Source of the DNA: an uncultured Clostridia bacterium
Lineage (GTDB): Bacteria; Bacillota; Clostridia; Christensenellales; UBA1242
Direction of reading: 5' to 3'
DNA length: 64,000 nt
Assembly: GCA_934747885.1 (NCBI GenBank)
Contig: CAKVHE010000001.1
Coordinates: 496,001 to 560,000 of the forward strand
Below the pieces are notes generated by a model. The model had not been told where the DNA came from, searched no databases, and saw nothing but the letters and a program-made list of their open reading frames with translations. Both the position numbers and the translations under genes were made by a program. Below are positions 42,477 to 51,420 of this stretch, one piece after another (positions within the stretch are counted from its first letter, which is position 1; each line of letters starts with the position of its first letter).

Positions 42477-43766
42477 ATGGAACAGCAAATCGCAAAGTAT
42501 AACCTAAAAGAGCTAAAAGCAGAAGCAAAAAGATTGCGAGCCGAAGCACTTGTTGAAGACGCGTCTTTTGTGGCGGCACTTGACGAAATTGTAGCGGGCA
42601 AGTATTGGAAGATAGAAAGTCTTGCCAAAAGAGCGCTAAACAAAAAGGGTTTATCGCAAACTCAGTTTGAGTGTTTGTTTAATTTGTATAGTCAAGATAG
42701 AGCCCAGAATAAAGATGTTGCCGAAAGCAGTGCGCTTGCAATATTGTTGCTTAGTGGTGAAAGGCTTATTCATTATGTTTCCCGCAAGATTATATTGCCA
42801 AAACGGGCAACAGAGGAAGAACTTTTTATGTCACTTGACGAGGCTTATCGCCGGGCAATAGATACCTACGATCCATCGCGCAAAGTAAAATTTGTTACTC
42901 ACGCTGCCAATTGTGTTTACCGCGAAGGTATGCACTATGTTGATAAAAAGCGAATGGCGGCACCGGTTGGACTTAGTGAATTGGTAGATGCCACCGGACA
43001 ATCAGATTTAAGTCAAGAAGACAAACTTGGCGAAGTGGACGAGTTTGTTGAAGGTTATGCCGATGTTGAACTATCCAAAGAGTTGTGGAAACTTGTGGGG
43101 CATTTAAATCAAAAATCACAGTTTTGCCTTATGGCGCAATTTGGCAAATATGGTCAAGCGCTAAACCAAACGCAAATAGGAAAATTGCTTGGTTGCAACC
43201 GCACCAATGTAAGCAATTTTGTGTCTAGTTGCGTAGAAGAGTTAAGACTTTTGCTAAACGATCCAGAATATATTTTAAAAGAAAAATACAAAGAGTTTTT
43301 GCACTTGTCTCAATTGCATTTTGGGACGCATATAGGCAAAAAATACCATTTGCTAACCAAAGAAGAATATGATACAATTTTAGCAAGCGGTCAATTTGAC
43401 AAGTTTAGTGAGCAATTTGACGTAGAGGCTTTGCCGGCAGATCCTTGGGATATGCTGGGAAACTTTAATATGCGCGCGCAGCTTTGCGCGATGGCAAAAT
43501 ATGGCAAATATACAAAGCCTATTCCGCCGCTAGATACGGCAAAACTTGCGGGCGTGTCTGTTTCGCGATTAAAAGCAATTTTAAAGACCGTTACTGCCGA
43601 AATTAAACTTATGGCAGAAGACAGCGAATATATTTCGCAAAAACATTACAAGCAGTATAACGATAAAAAGAATTCTATTCGCTCGCAGGTTACCGAGCCT
43701 TACCGCTTGCTACAAAAAGAAGAATTTTTGCAGTTAGTTCAGGGCGAGGGCGAAAACGCAAATTAA
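42477..43766 (+). CDS. Sigma-70-like protein B with duplicated region 4 module
   Basis: A 429-residue paralogue of protein A. Region-2-like residues 82-160 include AYRRAIDTYDPSRKVKFVTHAA. A region-4-like HTH lies at 203-262 (LNQTQIGKLLGCNRTNVSNF) followed by NDPEYI and YHLLTKEEYD; a second copy of the same module lies at 323-382 (DTAKLAGVSVSRLKAI) followed by EDSEYI and YRLLQKEEFL. A run of seven G serves as ribosome binding site. MTA/SAH-nucleosidase-like gene follows by 19 bp. Double region 4 is unusual for a sigma factor and may read two DNA sites. Confidence 0.68.
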   Translation: MEQQIAKYNLKELKAEAKRLRAEALVEDASFVAALDEIVAGKYWKIESLAKRALNKKGLSQTQFECLFNLYSQDRAQNKDVAESSALAILLLSGERLIHYVSRKIILPKRATEEELFMSLDEAYRRAIDTYDPSRKVKFVTHAANCVYREGMHYVDKKRMAAPVGLSELVDATGQSDLSQEDKLGEVDEFVEGYADVELSKELWKLVGHLNQKSQFCLMAQFGKYGQALNQTQIGKLLGCNRTNVSNFVSSCVEELRLLLNDPEYILKEKYKEFLHLSQLHFGTHIGKKYHLLTKEEYDTILASGQFDKFSEQFDVEALPADPWDMLGNFNMRAQLCAMAKYGKYTKPIPPLDTAKLAGVSVSRLKAILKTVTAEIKLMAEDSEYISQKHYKQYNDKKNSIRSQVTEPYRLLQKEEFLQLVQGEGENAN

Positions 43767-43785
43767 GCATTACAAAGGATAAATT

Positions 43786-44472
43786 ATGAAAACAATTGGG
43801 CTAGTTGTTGCAATTGAAATAGACAGCGTGCTAGCGCGCTACGGCGCACCGCAAAAAGAATATACCGACAGTGGTTTTGCAATAAAAGAGTACAAGAGCA
43901 AAAAGTATAAACTTATTGTGGTGCACAGCAAAGTTGGTGAAATTGCTGCTGCGGGGGCAACACAACTACTCATTTCAAAGTACAAAGTTGATGCCGTGCT
44001 AAATTTTGGTGTGGTTGGCGGTTTGACGCCCGAAATGAAGGTTGCCAAACTATGTGTGGCGCAAAAAGTGGCACATTATGATTTTGATACAACCGTATGC
44101 GACCCGGAGAGAGTGGTGGGGCAATATTATGCCGACCCGGCTAGCAGGTTTGTGCAGTTGGACGCCAATTTGGTATTGCAGTGCAAAATGGTTATGCCAG
44201 AAATAAAGTTGGTTACGGTGGCATCAGGTGATAAGTTTGTGGGTAATGAGACAAAAAAGCGAGAACTAAACCAAATTTTTGGTGCCGACGTTTGCGATAT
44301 GGAACTTGCCGGAATTGCGTTAACTTGTGAGAGGGCAAACGTGCCATGCTTGTCCATCAAGTGCGTGGCGGATGGTTTAACCAACAACGCCGGCGATTAC
44401 AAGACAAATTTTGCAATTACGGCAAACAAATGCTTTGAATTGTGTGATAAAGTGCTAAATAACTTAAAATAG
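43786..44472 (+). CDS. MTA/SAH nucleosidase-like phosphorylase-fold protein
   Basis: A 228-residue member of the PNP/UDP phosphorylase superfamily, most like MtnN, which cleaves methylthioadenosine and S-adenosylhomocysteine. It starts MKTIGLVVAIEIDSV, has NFGVVGGLTPEMKV (family: N-GVAGG), the substrate loop CDMELAGIA (family: D-ME) and CVADGLTNNAGDY, where the catalytic Asp precedes G. It is last in the sigma-like operon, so its substrate may be a nucleotide signal instead; that is inference. Confidence 0.85.
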   Translation: MKTIGLVVAIEIDSVLARYGAPQKEYTDSGFAIKEYKSKKYKLIVVHSKVGEIAAAGATQLLISKYKVDAVLNFGVVGGLTPEMKVAKLCVAQKVAHYDFDTTVCDPERVVGQYYADPASRFVQLDANLVLQCKMVMPEIKLVTVASGDKFVGNETKKRELNQIFGADVCDMELAGIALTCERANVPCLSIKCVADGLTNNAGDYKTNFAITANKCFELCDKVLNNLK

Positions 44473-44515
44473 TTTTTAACAATAATTAAACTTTTGTTAA
44501 AACGAGCATTTTTGT

Positions 44516-44544
44516 TTGACAGCCATTTTTAAATTTGGTAACAT
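44516..44544 (+). promoter_or_regulatory. Promoter of a small membrane protein gene
   Basis: TTGACA (44516-44521), 17 bp, TAACAT (44539-44544), then AAGGAGGG and the ATG at 44564. Confidence 0.65.
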
Positions 44545-44563
44545 AATTGCAAGGAGGGAAATT

Positions 44564-45067
44564 ATGGCAAAAAAATCAAAAAGCAAAGGAAACCCACTCT
44601 TTAGTTTGCTGGCAATCGTTTTTGCAGGTGCAGTGTTTGGTATTTTGGCAATGCCATTTGTAAAAGCATCTGTTTCTGCACTAGGCTCAAAATTGGCTGA
44701 AACATCTTATTCCGGTTATAGCCTACTAGACTTTGAAGCAAACTCAGGCGTGGCAACAGTAATTTTACTATTGGTGATTTTTGCAAGCTTGCTTGCTTTG
44801 GTATCGCTAGTAAAACTTTTACTTGACCTTGGCGTAGTAAAAAATGGCAAAGTTGGCAGAACCCTTGGTTTGGTTATGGCAGTTTTGGGTCTTGCTTTGG
44901 TTGGCGCGGCAATTGCAACAATGATTGTTGTTCCAAACAACTGCAACGCAGGCGCACTTGGCAATGTTGTTGCTGGTGGTACAAAACCTCAATGGCTAGC
45001 ACTAATTTTGATGTTAGTTGATGGTTTGGTCGCTACTTGCGTAAGCCTTATGTCCGCAAAAAAGTAA
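44564..45067 (+). CDS. Four-helix membrane protein, unknown
   Basis: A 167-residue protein with a basic N-terminus (MAKKSKSKGNP) and four membrane segments (about 12-32, 58-82, 97-118, 138-160). The loop before the last segment is Asn/Gly-rich. No family recognised. AAGGAGGG fixes the start at 44564. A GC-rich hairpin terminator follows. Confidence 0.75.
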   Translation: MAKKSKSKGNPLFSLLAIVFAGAVFGILAMPFVKASVSALGSKLAETSYSGYSLLDFEANSGVATVILLLVIFASLLALVSLVKLLLDLGVVKNGKVGRTLGLVMAVLGLALVGAAIATMIVVPNNCNAGALGNVVAGGTKPQWLALILMLVDGLVATCVSLMSAKK

Positions 45068-45083
45068 TTAAATAAAAAAGTTT

Positions 45084-45108
45084 CGCCCCAATTGGGGCGC
45101 TTTTTTTT
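45084..45108 (+). terminator. Intrinsic terminator
   Basis: CGCCCC, loop AATT, GGGGCG, then CTTTTTTTT. Confidence 0.9.
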
Positions 45109-45166
45109 GCAAAAAAGTTGCTAAAAGCAATTTTTTGCTATATTATATATAAAAAGGAAAAACAAT

Positions 45167-45658
45167 ATGGAAAATAAAACAATAAAAAAATGGGTAAACT
45201 CCGCTTTGGCTTGGTCGATAATCGCCTCAATCTGTTTTGTGGTTGGCATCCCAGGTATAATAATTTCGGCTATATACTTTACGCCAACTCTTGCCGCTAG
45301 CATAGTTATGGTTGTGTTCGGTTTTTATGGATCACCAATGCTTTGGATGAGTTTTGCAAATCGCAAAAGTGCGTACGAAATTTACACTTTGATAGTCAGC
45401 GGAAACATTTCAAGTATAAAGATGCTTTGCCAGCAATCGGGTAAAGAAGAAAAAGAAGTAAAAGACACTTTGCAACTTTTGATGCGTAAAGGATTTTTAA
45501 CAAACTTCCAACTTACCGAAGAAAATCAAATTGTAACGGTAAATCAAAAAAAGAGCACGATGCAAAAATCTAAATGTCCAAATTGTGGTGCCAGCCTAAC
45601 GGTAAAAAACGGCAAAACTTTTTGTCAGTACTGCGGAGCTGAGTTTGATAACAACTAA
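45167..45658 (+). CDS. Membrane protein with C-terminal zinc ribbon
   Basis: A 163-residue protein: two membrane segments (about 13-37 and 40-62), a helical middle part resembling a small winged-helix or PCI-like region (IKMLCQQSGKEEKEVKDTLQ), and a C-terminal zinc ribbon CPNCG...CQYCG (about 137-158). Unknown function. AGGA precedes the ATG. Confidence 0.75.
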   Translation: MENKTIKKWVNSALAWSIIASICFVVGIPGIIISAIYFTPTLAASIVMVVFGFYGSPMLWMSFANRKSAYEIYTLIVSGNISSIKMLCQQSGKEEKEVKDTLQLLMRKGFLTNFQLTEENQIVTVNQKKSTMQKSKCPNCGASLTVKNGKTFCQYCGAEFDNN

Positions 45659-45744
45659 AACGCTTTTATAGCGTTTTTTTGTTTGCAAAAAATTGCAACC
45701 GATGCCTTTTGTGTGCTATAATTTAACTTACAAAAGGATAAACT

Positions 45745-47223
45745 ATGCCTATGAAAAAGGTTATAAAAATTTTTGTTCTCCTTGTGCTTGCGCTTTCGTG
45801 CGTAAGTTTTTCGGCGTGCAAGAATAAAACCGGCGGCGGTGGCGGTGGTGATAATACTCCACCGGCAGACAACTCGGGTGGGCAAACGCCAACGCCCACG
45901 GTATCAAACCTAGACAAAAATTTTAGCGCCACCGAGCAAACAGAGTACTTTTTGGATACTTTAGCGGTGCCTAGCACTAATTTAACCTTTTTGCACGCGG
46001 AGCAAAACGCAAACACAAAATTGGTAAAGTTTTTAACCACCGAAACCAATGCAACAGTTCTAGAGCGACTTTTAGATTTTGCCAAACAGTACAAGACCAA
46101 ATGTAGCAATGTATATTTCAACAAAAACCGAGATTTTGAGCAGACGGGCTATTACTTGTACCCCTATCCAAAAACCGAAGATGAGTTGCTTGTGGCCGGT
46201 TACAATTCGCAACTTGGCGAAAGCGTGCCGTGCTTGGCGCTCTCTTTGTTTTGCGACACCGGAAGTGGTTACAAACAAACCGAACTAATTTTTATACAAG
46301 GTGGTGCCACTATTTATGGTCAGCAGGTGAGCGCCGGTACTTACTTTGTAAAAATAAGCACGCTAAAATATAGTGACGCCAACTTGCAGGAACCAATAAG
46401 CACCAAAAAGCTTGGTGAAGTTATTTCCAACTTTTTTGCCGGCGAAGAACAAATTGGGTTTCCAAAACTAGATGGTTATGAATTTACGCCAACCAGTAGT
46501 TCGGCAGAAACCCTTGGGCTTAAAGTTGTGGCAACGCGCAGTGAATTTTTGCAAATTGTTAAAAGTCTAAAACAAATAAATTTGGTAGAGTCGGCTGCCG
46601 GTTCAAATTATTTTGAAGCCTATAAATATTACGCAAATCTTGGTGGTAAAAACATCGCACTAAAAGTTTCTGCGCTATATAGTTCAGGCACCATAGACTT
46701 GCAAGTGGACAAAACCGAAGAAAATTTTTTGGCTTATCCAAAAAATAATTTTAACCTTGAATATACGCTGGGCGCCGACGCGTTTAGTCTAGAAAAGGTG
46801 GGGAATAACTTTTTGTACCAATCGCCGTCAGCAACCTATTACTACGAAGCGGATAGCCAAAACCACTTTTACTTTAAGTACAAAAAAAATAGCCAAAGTG
46901 AAGAGTTCGAACTTGCAACTACCGAACCGTTTACCTTTGGTGGATTTTTGCAAGAAGTGTTTGGCGCAGAAATGCACAAGGCGTATTTGGCGCTAGCAAA
47001 CGAGGACTTGCCGGTGTATAACACCGCCAACACCATAGTCTGCGGGCGTGAGTGTGACGCTTACCAAAAAGAAACAACTGGCGAACAAATGAAAATTTTT
47101 GTTTTTAGTAACATTATTTTAAAAGCTGAACTTACCTTTCAAAAATCTACCATAATGTTTAGCGCAAACTTTTATACCGAAAATCACACTGAGTTTTCTT
47201 GTGCAATAAAAAAATCGCTTTAA
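45745..47223 (+). CDS. Predicted lipoprotein, unknown
   Basis: A 492-residue lipoprotein. The signal peptide (FVLLVLALSCVSFSAC) ends in lipobox FSAC near residue 26; a Gly-rich linker (GGGGGG) and a Pro/Thr stretch follow, then a large beta-rich domain of unknown fold with repeated elements such as YYEADSQNHFYFKYK. AAAGGAT precedes the ATG at 45745; an ATG six bases on is the alternative. Its TAA stop abuts the stop of the hydrogenase gene on the other strand. Confidence 0.82.
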   Translation: MPMKKVIKIFVLLVLALSCVSFSACKNKTGGGGGGDNTPPADNSGGQTPTPTVSNLDKNFSATEQTEYFLDTLAVPSTNLTFLHAEQNANTKLVKFLTTETNATVLERLLDFAKQYKTKCSNVYFNKNRDFEQTGYYLYPYPKTEDELLVAGYNSQLGESVPCLALSLFCDTGSGYKQTELIFIQGGATIYGQQVSAGTYFVKISTLKYSDANLQEPISTKKLGEVISNFFAGEEQIGFPKLDGYEFTPTSSSAETLGLKVVATRSEFLQIVKSLKQINLVESAAGSNYFEAYKYYANLGGKNIALKVSALYSSGTIDLQVDKTEENFLAYPKNNFNLEYTLGADAFSLEKVGNNFLYQSPSATYYYEADSQNHFYFKYKKNSQSEEFELATTEPFTFGGFLQEVFGAEMHKAYLALANEDLPVYNTANTIVCGRECDAYQKETTGEQMKIFVFSNIILKAELTFQKSTIMFSANFYTENHTEFSCAIKKSL

Positions 47224-47238
47224 TTAAAGCGATTTTTT
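47209..47238. terminator. Bidirectional terminator containing both stop codons
   Basis: A 30-bp perfect palindrome (AAAAAATCGCTTTAA and its complement). The plus-strand lipoprotein stop (47221-47223) and the minus-strand hydrogenase stop (47224-47226) meet at its centre. Confidence 0.85.
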
Positions 47239-48897
47239 GTTATGTAAAGAAATTTTTTCGTCAAGCGAATTTAAGTAATTGTAAAAAGCAATAACGTCTG
47301 GATTGTCTTTTGGCGAATATGTTTTTTTTGCCGAAATCTTGGCAAGCGCGTTTTTGCGGGCAAGCACTTTTTTGTTTAAATTGGTTGCGTTGGTAGCCGC
47401 GCGTTGCACGCCACCGCCATTAACACATCCACCGACACAGGCCATAACTTCCACAAAATCAGGTGTTATGGTTTTTGCCTTTATTTCTTCAAGCACTTTA
47501 TGCATATTTCCGGCGCCACTCACTGCCAAAAAGGTGTAATCGCGATCGGCGGTGTGCAATAGGTATGTGGCATGCTCTTCGGTTATTTCGGTTGGCGTTA
47601 GATTAAATTCAGCGCCCGCATTTTGTGCAATGGTGCCAGCAATGGCACAAAGCACGCCACCGTTTTGTCCAAAATTGTTGCCAAGGGTAGAAGACGTGCC
47701 CAATAGGTCGTCGTATTCCATTTCCGGCAAGGACTTGACAGCAATATTTTTTTGGTCAATCACGCGCGCTAGTTCTCGCAAGGTGAGTGCTAAATCTATC
47801 TCTTTTTCGCCGCGAATGGTTGGTTTTAACAAAATTTCATCTTTTTTGGCCGTGCAAGGCGTAATAGATACAACTTTTATGTTGCTTGGGGCAATATTCG
47901 CTTGGTCGGCAAAGTAGGTCTTTACGCAAATGCCAATAATTTCTTGCGGCGTTTTTGTGCTAGATAAATTTGGCACAATGTCGGAATAAAATTTGTGGGC
48001 AAAATTTACCCAACTCGGACAACAACTCGAAAACATAGGTAAATTTTGGTTATGCTTTATGCGGTGTTCTAGTTCGGTTGCTTCTTCTAGTGCAGTAATG
48101 TCGGCGCCGAGTGATAGGTCAAAAACTTTATCAAAGCCTAGGCGCTTTAAGGCGCAAACCAATTGCTTTTCGGTAGCAGGCTTAAACATTTCGGCAAAAA
48201 CGGCTTTACTTGCGGGCGCAATAACCGCAACTTTTAGGTCGGTTCCGTCAAGAATTTGTTCAAGTTCAGCAGTTTGGCTTAGTTCGCTTAGGCTAGCGTT
48301 TGGACAAACAAGGGTGCATTGCCCACAACTTATGCAAGGTGAGGCGCCAATTTCACACTTTTCCGCATTTGCGTTAACAAAGGTGGCCACGCGTCTGTCG
48401 TCTATGTTTTGACACTTTATGGCGTTTATGCCTTGTCTTGCGCAAACGGCTTCACAGCGTTTGCAACCGATACACTTGCTGGTATCCAAACAAATACAGT
48501 TGGACGAATTTATATTTTTGCTTAAAAAAGTGTCGGGTGGAGTAATGTTATTTTCTTCTAGTAATTTTTTAAAATTGCACTTGCCTTGTCTTAGGCAGTT
48601 TGAGCAATCAAAACGATGACTGCTTGCAAGCGCAAGCAAAGATTTTTTGCGCTGGTTTATTACTTCTTCGGTGTCGGTAAAAATTTTCATTCCTTCGGTT
48701 ACTTTCATCATGCAAGAAGGCAAAGGCTTTGGAAAATTTTCCACCTTAACAAGGCAAACGCGGCACCCGCCAACCGATTTTGGACTTTTTAAAAAGCACA
48801 AAGTTGGTACAAAAATATTGTTTTCGGTGCACGCCTCCAAAATTGTCTGTTCTTTATCTGTCGAATATTGTATATTATTTATATAGAATGTTGTCAT
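47224..48897 (-). CDS. [FeFe] hydrogenase, monomeric multi-cluster type
   Basis: A 557-residue catalytic hydrogenase that disposes of reducing power as H2. The N-terminus is a [2Fe-2S] domain (Cys in TLCFLKSPKSVGGCRVC and SCMM), then a His/Cys cluster region (HRFDCSNCLRQGKC), and two [4Fe-4S] motifs (CIGCKRCEAVC, CISCGQCTLVC). H-cluster motifs: L1 with C292-C293 (FSSCCPSW), L2 with C348 (TPCTAKKDE), L3 with C487 and C491 (MACVGGCVNGGG). All cluster ligands are present. Maturases HydEFG are not in the window. AAGGAAA precedes the ATG. Confidence 0.95.
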   Translation of the reverse strand: MTTFYINNIQYSTDKEQTILEACTENNIFVPTLCFLKSPKSVGGCRVCLVKVENFPKPLPSCMMKVTEGMKIFTDTEEVINQRKKSLLALASSHRFDCSNCLRQGKCNFKKLLEENNITPPDTFLSKNINSSNCICLDTSKCIGCKRCEAVCARQGINAIKCQNIDDRRVATFVNANAEKCEIGASPCISCGQCTLVCPNASLSELSQTAELEQILDGTDLKVAVIAPASKAVFAEMFKPATEKQLVCALKRLGFDKVFDLSLGADITALEEATELEHRIKHNQNLPMFSSCCPSWVNFAHKFYSDIVPNLSSTKTPQEIIGICVKTYFADQANIAPSNIKVVSITPCTAKKDEILLKPTIRGEKEIDLALTLRELARVIDQKNIAVKSLPEMEYDDLLGTSSTLGNNFGQNGGVLCAIAGTIAQNAGAEFNLTPTEITEEHATYLLHTADRDYTFLAVSGAGNMHKVLEEIKAKTITPDFVEVMACVGGCVNGGGVQRAATNATNLNKKVLARKNALAKISAKKTYSPKDNPDVIAFYNYLNSLDEKISLHNKKSL

Positions 48898-48928
48898 TAT
48901 TTTTCCTTGTTTTTATTTTTGTTATGCT

Positions 48929-48957
48929 ATTATACTTATTTGGCGCGTCGTTGGCAA
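48929..48957 (-). promoter_or_regulatory. Promoter of the hydrogenase gene
   Basis: On the minus strand TTGCCA, 17 bp, TATAAT, about 31 nt before the ATG. Confidence 0.7.
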
Positions 48958-49019
48958 ATAAAATAAACTCCAAATTTGTCATTTCCCCTTTGTTTTATTA
49001 ACAAAAGTTAAAAAAACTA

Positions 49020-49070
49020 AAATGTTTTGTGTTAAAACATTTGCCAACAAAGGCAAATGCGGGTTATACT
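49020..49070 (+). promoter_or_regulatory. Nested inverted repeats over the nucleoside hydrolase promoter
   Basis: AAATGTTTT/AAAACATTT (49020-49042) overlaps CATTTGCC/GGCAAATG (49038-49059); the latter covers a -35 TTGCCA (49041-49046), with -10 TATACT at 49065-49070. This looks like an operator region. Confidence 0.5.
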
Positions 49071-49089
49071 TATTTTAATAAGGAAAATT

Positions 49090-49995
49090 ATGACAAAGAG
49101 CAAGAAATTACCACTAATAATTGTTGCCGATCCGGGCGTTGATGACGAGGTGGCCATCTTTTATATTTATGCCTCCCAAAAGGTGGACATAAAGTTAATT
49201 GCCGTTACCGGCGGCAATGTTGGTATGGCGCAAACTACCCACAATACTCTTGGACTTTTGCAAATGCTTGGAGCAAACAATGTGCCGGTTGCAAAATGCC
49301 TTTCGGCACTAGATTACGAGGGGGCTGTGGGTGCGCATGGCAAAAGTGGCGTGGGCGACTATGCCTTTGAAAATGTTACCTTAACTGCCCTAAGCGAAGA
49401 TGCTGTCGAGGTAATGCACAAAATTGTTGCTGCAAGTGAAACCGAGGTGACTTTGTTGGTGCTCAGCCCAGTTGGCGAGGTGGCAGAATATTACAAAAAG
49501 TATCCCGAAGACAAAGCCAAAACCAAAGTAGTGTTTAGTGGTGGAATTATTCCAAATGTGCGCGGCGAAGAAGAAAAACGCACAAGCTTTAACATTTATT
49601 ACGATGGCGAGGCAATGAAAGAACTTTTGGCGCAAAACATAAATTTAACAGTGTGTCCATCAAACTGGGGACACGACTGCTATTTTGATTACGAAGATAT
49701 TTATAACATCAAGCAAACAGGCGAAGTTGGCGAAATGTTTGAAAAAATGTTTCGTTCTTATCACGACAATGTGGTAAAAAACGGCGTCGCAACGCACGAC
49801 CTATGTGCGGCTGAGTTTGTAACGCATCCCAACTTCTTTAAAGTTAGTCCGGCGCAAACTATTGCGGCTCAACAAAACGGCAAAACTATACTTGACTTTA
49901 ATTTTTCTGCCGAGCCAAACAGTATGGTGGTAACGGACGCCAAAAACAAAAAGATAAAAAAAGAGTTTTTTAAGGTGCTTAAAAAATTTAGATAA
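49090..49995 (+). CDS. Inosine/uridine-preferring nucleoside hydrolase
   Basis: A 301-residue nucleoside N-ribohydrolase. The Ca2+ site is VADPGVDDEVA (residues about 10-20), the THNTL helix follows, and the C-terminal catalytic His is in THDLCAAEF. It salvages bases from nucleosides. The start at 49090 is supported by AAGGAAA; the longer frame includes the promoter. The next gene follows after 20 bp with GGGGG as ribosome binding site, so the two are probably one operon. Confidence 0.92.
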   Translation: MTKSKKLPLIIVADPGVDDEVAIFYIYASQKVDIKLIAVTGGNVGMAQTTHNTLGLLQMLGANNVPVAKCLSALDYEGAVGAHGKSGVGDYAFENVTLTALSEDAVEVMHKIVAASETEVTLLVLSPVGEVAEYYKKYPEDKAKTKVVFSGGIIPNVRGEEEKRTSFNIYYDGEAMKELLAQNINLTVCPSNWGHDCYFDYEDIYNIKQTGEVGEMFEKMFRSYHDNVVKNGVATHDLCAAEFVTHPNFFKVSPAQTIAAQQNGKTILDFNFSAEPNSMVVTDAKNKKIKKEFFKVLKKFR

Positions 49996-50015
49996 ATTTA
50001 ACAGGGGGAACAAAA

Positions 50016-51365
50016 ATGGACAAAGAGCAATTTACCAAATTTTTGGACAAAAATATTTTGCCCATTTTTACTGGCTCAGAAATTGTTGGTGAAGAGCCAA
50101 GTTCTCCGCGTGACCAATTGGTGGCGCAAGGTAACAGTGGTACTTTGCTTGTAAAATACAACAAAGCTGATGATTACCGCATGGTAATAAAGCGCTTGCA
50201 ACCTTTTAAGAAGTTTGAAATAACTTTGGTTCGTTCTATAATGTCGGAACTAGTAAAAGTAATTGGTGACCGCACAACGGCGCCATATTTGCCGGTTATT
50301 CAACGCCATATTATTGAAAGAGCTATCTGCAAATCGGTATCGGAAAAAGAATATGCAACTCTTTTGACGCTGGTAAATTTGATGACCAAATGGAGTAGCC
50401 GAACTTACGAAGGCAATGACACTGAGTTTGGTTTTATTGTGCTTGGCAAAAAAGCAGCCATGCAAACCAACAAAAATTTGCAAATTAGTTCGGTGCTAAA
50501 CGAAAACTTTTCCGCAGTGCTTGCCGATGGTTCTCATGGTTGTTTGGAAGTTACCAGTGATGGTTACTTAATAGATTATGTTGATGTAAAACCAAGCAAA
50601 AAAGAAAACATTTACGCGCCATTTAGTTACATAAATTTGGCTGAAATGTGCACGGGTACCAGATCAGGAGTAACGCTTACAAAAGACGGTGATATACTAA
50701 TGTTTAAGGACCAATCGCTAACTTATGCAAAAAAGGGTGGTACTTGGGTACGTTATAGCCACGAAGAAATTATTGATCGAATTGCCGACAAATCCAGCGA
50801 AGCGGGCGACCAAACCCGAAAGTCTATTTACCTTTCGGCACTAGATGTAAGTTTTGCACGTACCGGTGGTTGTGTTGTGCACTTAAATAAAGATAGCGAT
50901 GAAGAAGTTTTAAAGCACATTGACGAGGCAAATATTTTAATTGAAAAATATTACAATTTAAAGATGGAACAAAAACACGATGTGTCGTTTTTTAATCTCA
51001 GTCCAGAGATCACTGAAGAAGAGTATTTGCCATATAGCGAGTTTTTAAAGCAACCACAATCACTAAAAATTTCGAGTTTAAGAAATATAATTAAAGGAAA
51101 AAAGTTTTACGAACTAAGCCGAAAACTTAGAGAGGATTTGCTGAGCATAGATGGCGCTACAATAATCAACAATGAGGGGGATGTTTTGGCGGTTGGCGCA
51201 ATAGTAAAAATTGAAGACGGCGGGTTTGCCGGCGGTAGACTTGCAGCGGCAAAAACTTTGGCAAAGTTTGGCGTGTCGTTAAAAATTTCAAACGATGGGC
51301 AAATTCAGGGCTTTAAGATGGACAAGTCAAAACTTAGAAGTGTGCCTATCTTTATGCTTGGTTAA
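50016..51365 (+). CDS. Diadenylate-cyclase (DAC/DisA_N)-like protein with N-terminal sensor-like region
   Basis: A 449-residue protein. The C-terminal 75 residues resemble the DAC nucleotidyltransferase fold that makes c-di-AMP: DGA at 379-381 (SIDGATIINNEGDVLAVGAIV), then GGFAGGRLAAAKTLAKFG (G406-G407-R408) where DisA/CdaA have GTRHRAA, and ISNDGQIQGF where they have VSEE-G-I. The RHR motif is thus altered. The first 350 residues are unknown and resemble in layout the sensor domains found before DAC modules in predicted stress systems. It may make a modified nucleotide or only bind one. Confidence 0.6.
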   Translation: MDKEQFTKFLDKNILPIFTGSEIVGEEPSSPRDQLVAQGNSGTLLVKYNKADDYRMVIKRLQPFKKFEITLVRSIMSELVKVIGDRTTAPYLPVIQRHIIERAICKSVSEKEYATLLTLVNLMTKWSSRTYEGNDTEFGFIVLGKKAAMQTNKNLQISSVLNENFSAVLADGSHGCLEVTSDGYLIDYVDVKPSKKENIYAPFSYINLAEMCTGTRSGVTLTKDGDILMFKDQSLTYAKKGGTWVRYSHEEIIDRIADKSSEAGDQTRKSIYLSALDVSFARTGGCVVHLNKDSDEEVLKHIDEANILIEKYYNLKMEQKHDVSFFNLSPEITEEEYLPYSEFLKQPQSLKISSLRNIIKGKKFYELSRKLREDLLSIDGATIINNEGDVLAVGAIVKIEDGGFAGGRLAAAKTLAKFGVSLKISNDGQIQGFKMDKSKLRSVPIFMLG

Positions 51366-51420
51366 AGTTGACAACCAAGCATTTTTAGTTTAAACTATAC
51401 AAAAATTTAGGAGAATTATT

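Noticed and set aside
48888..49001. 37-codon plus-strand frame encoding a hydrophobic peptide
   Set aside because: It overlaps the hydrogenase start and promoter on the other strand and has no ribosome binding site.
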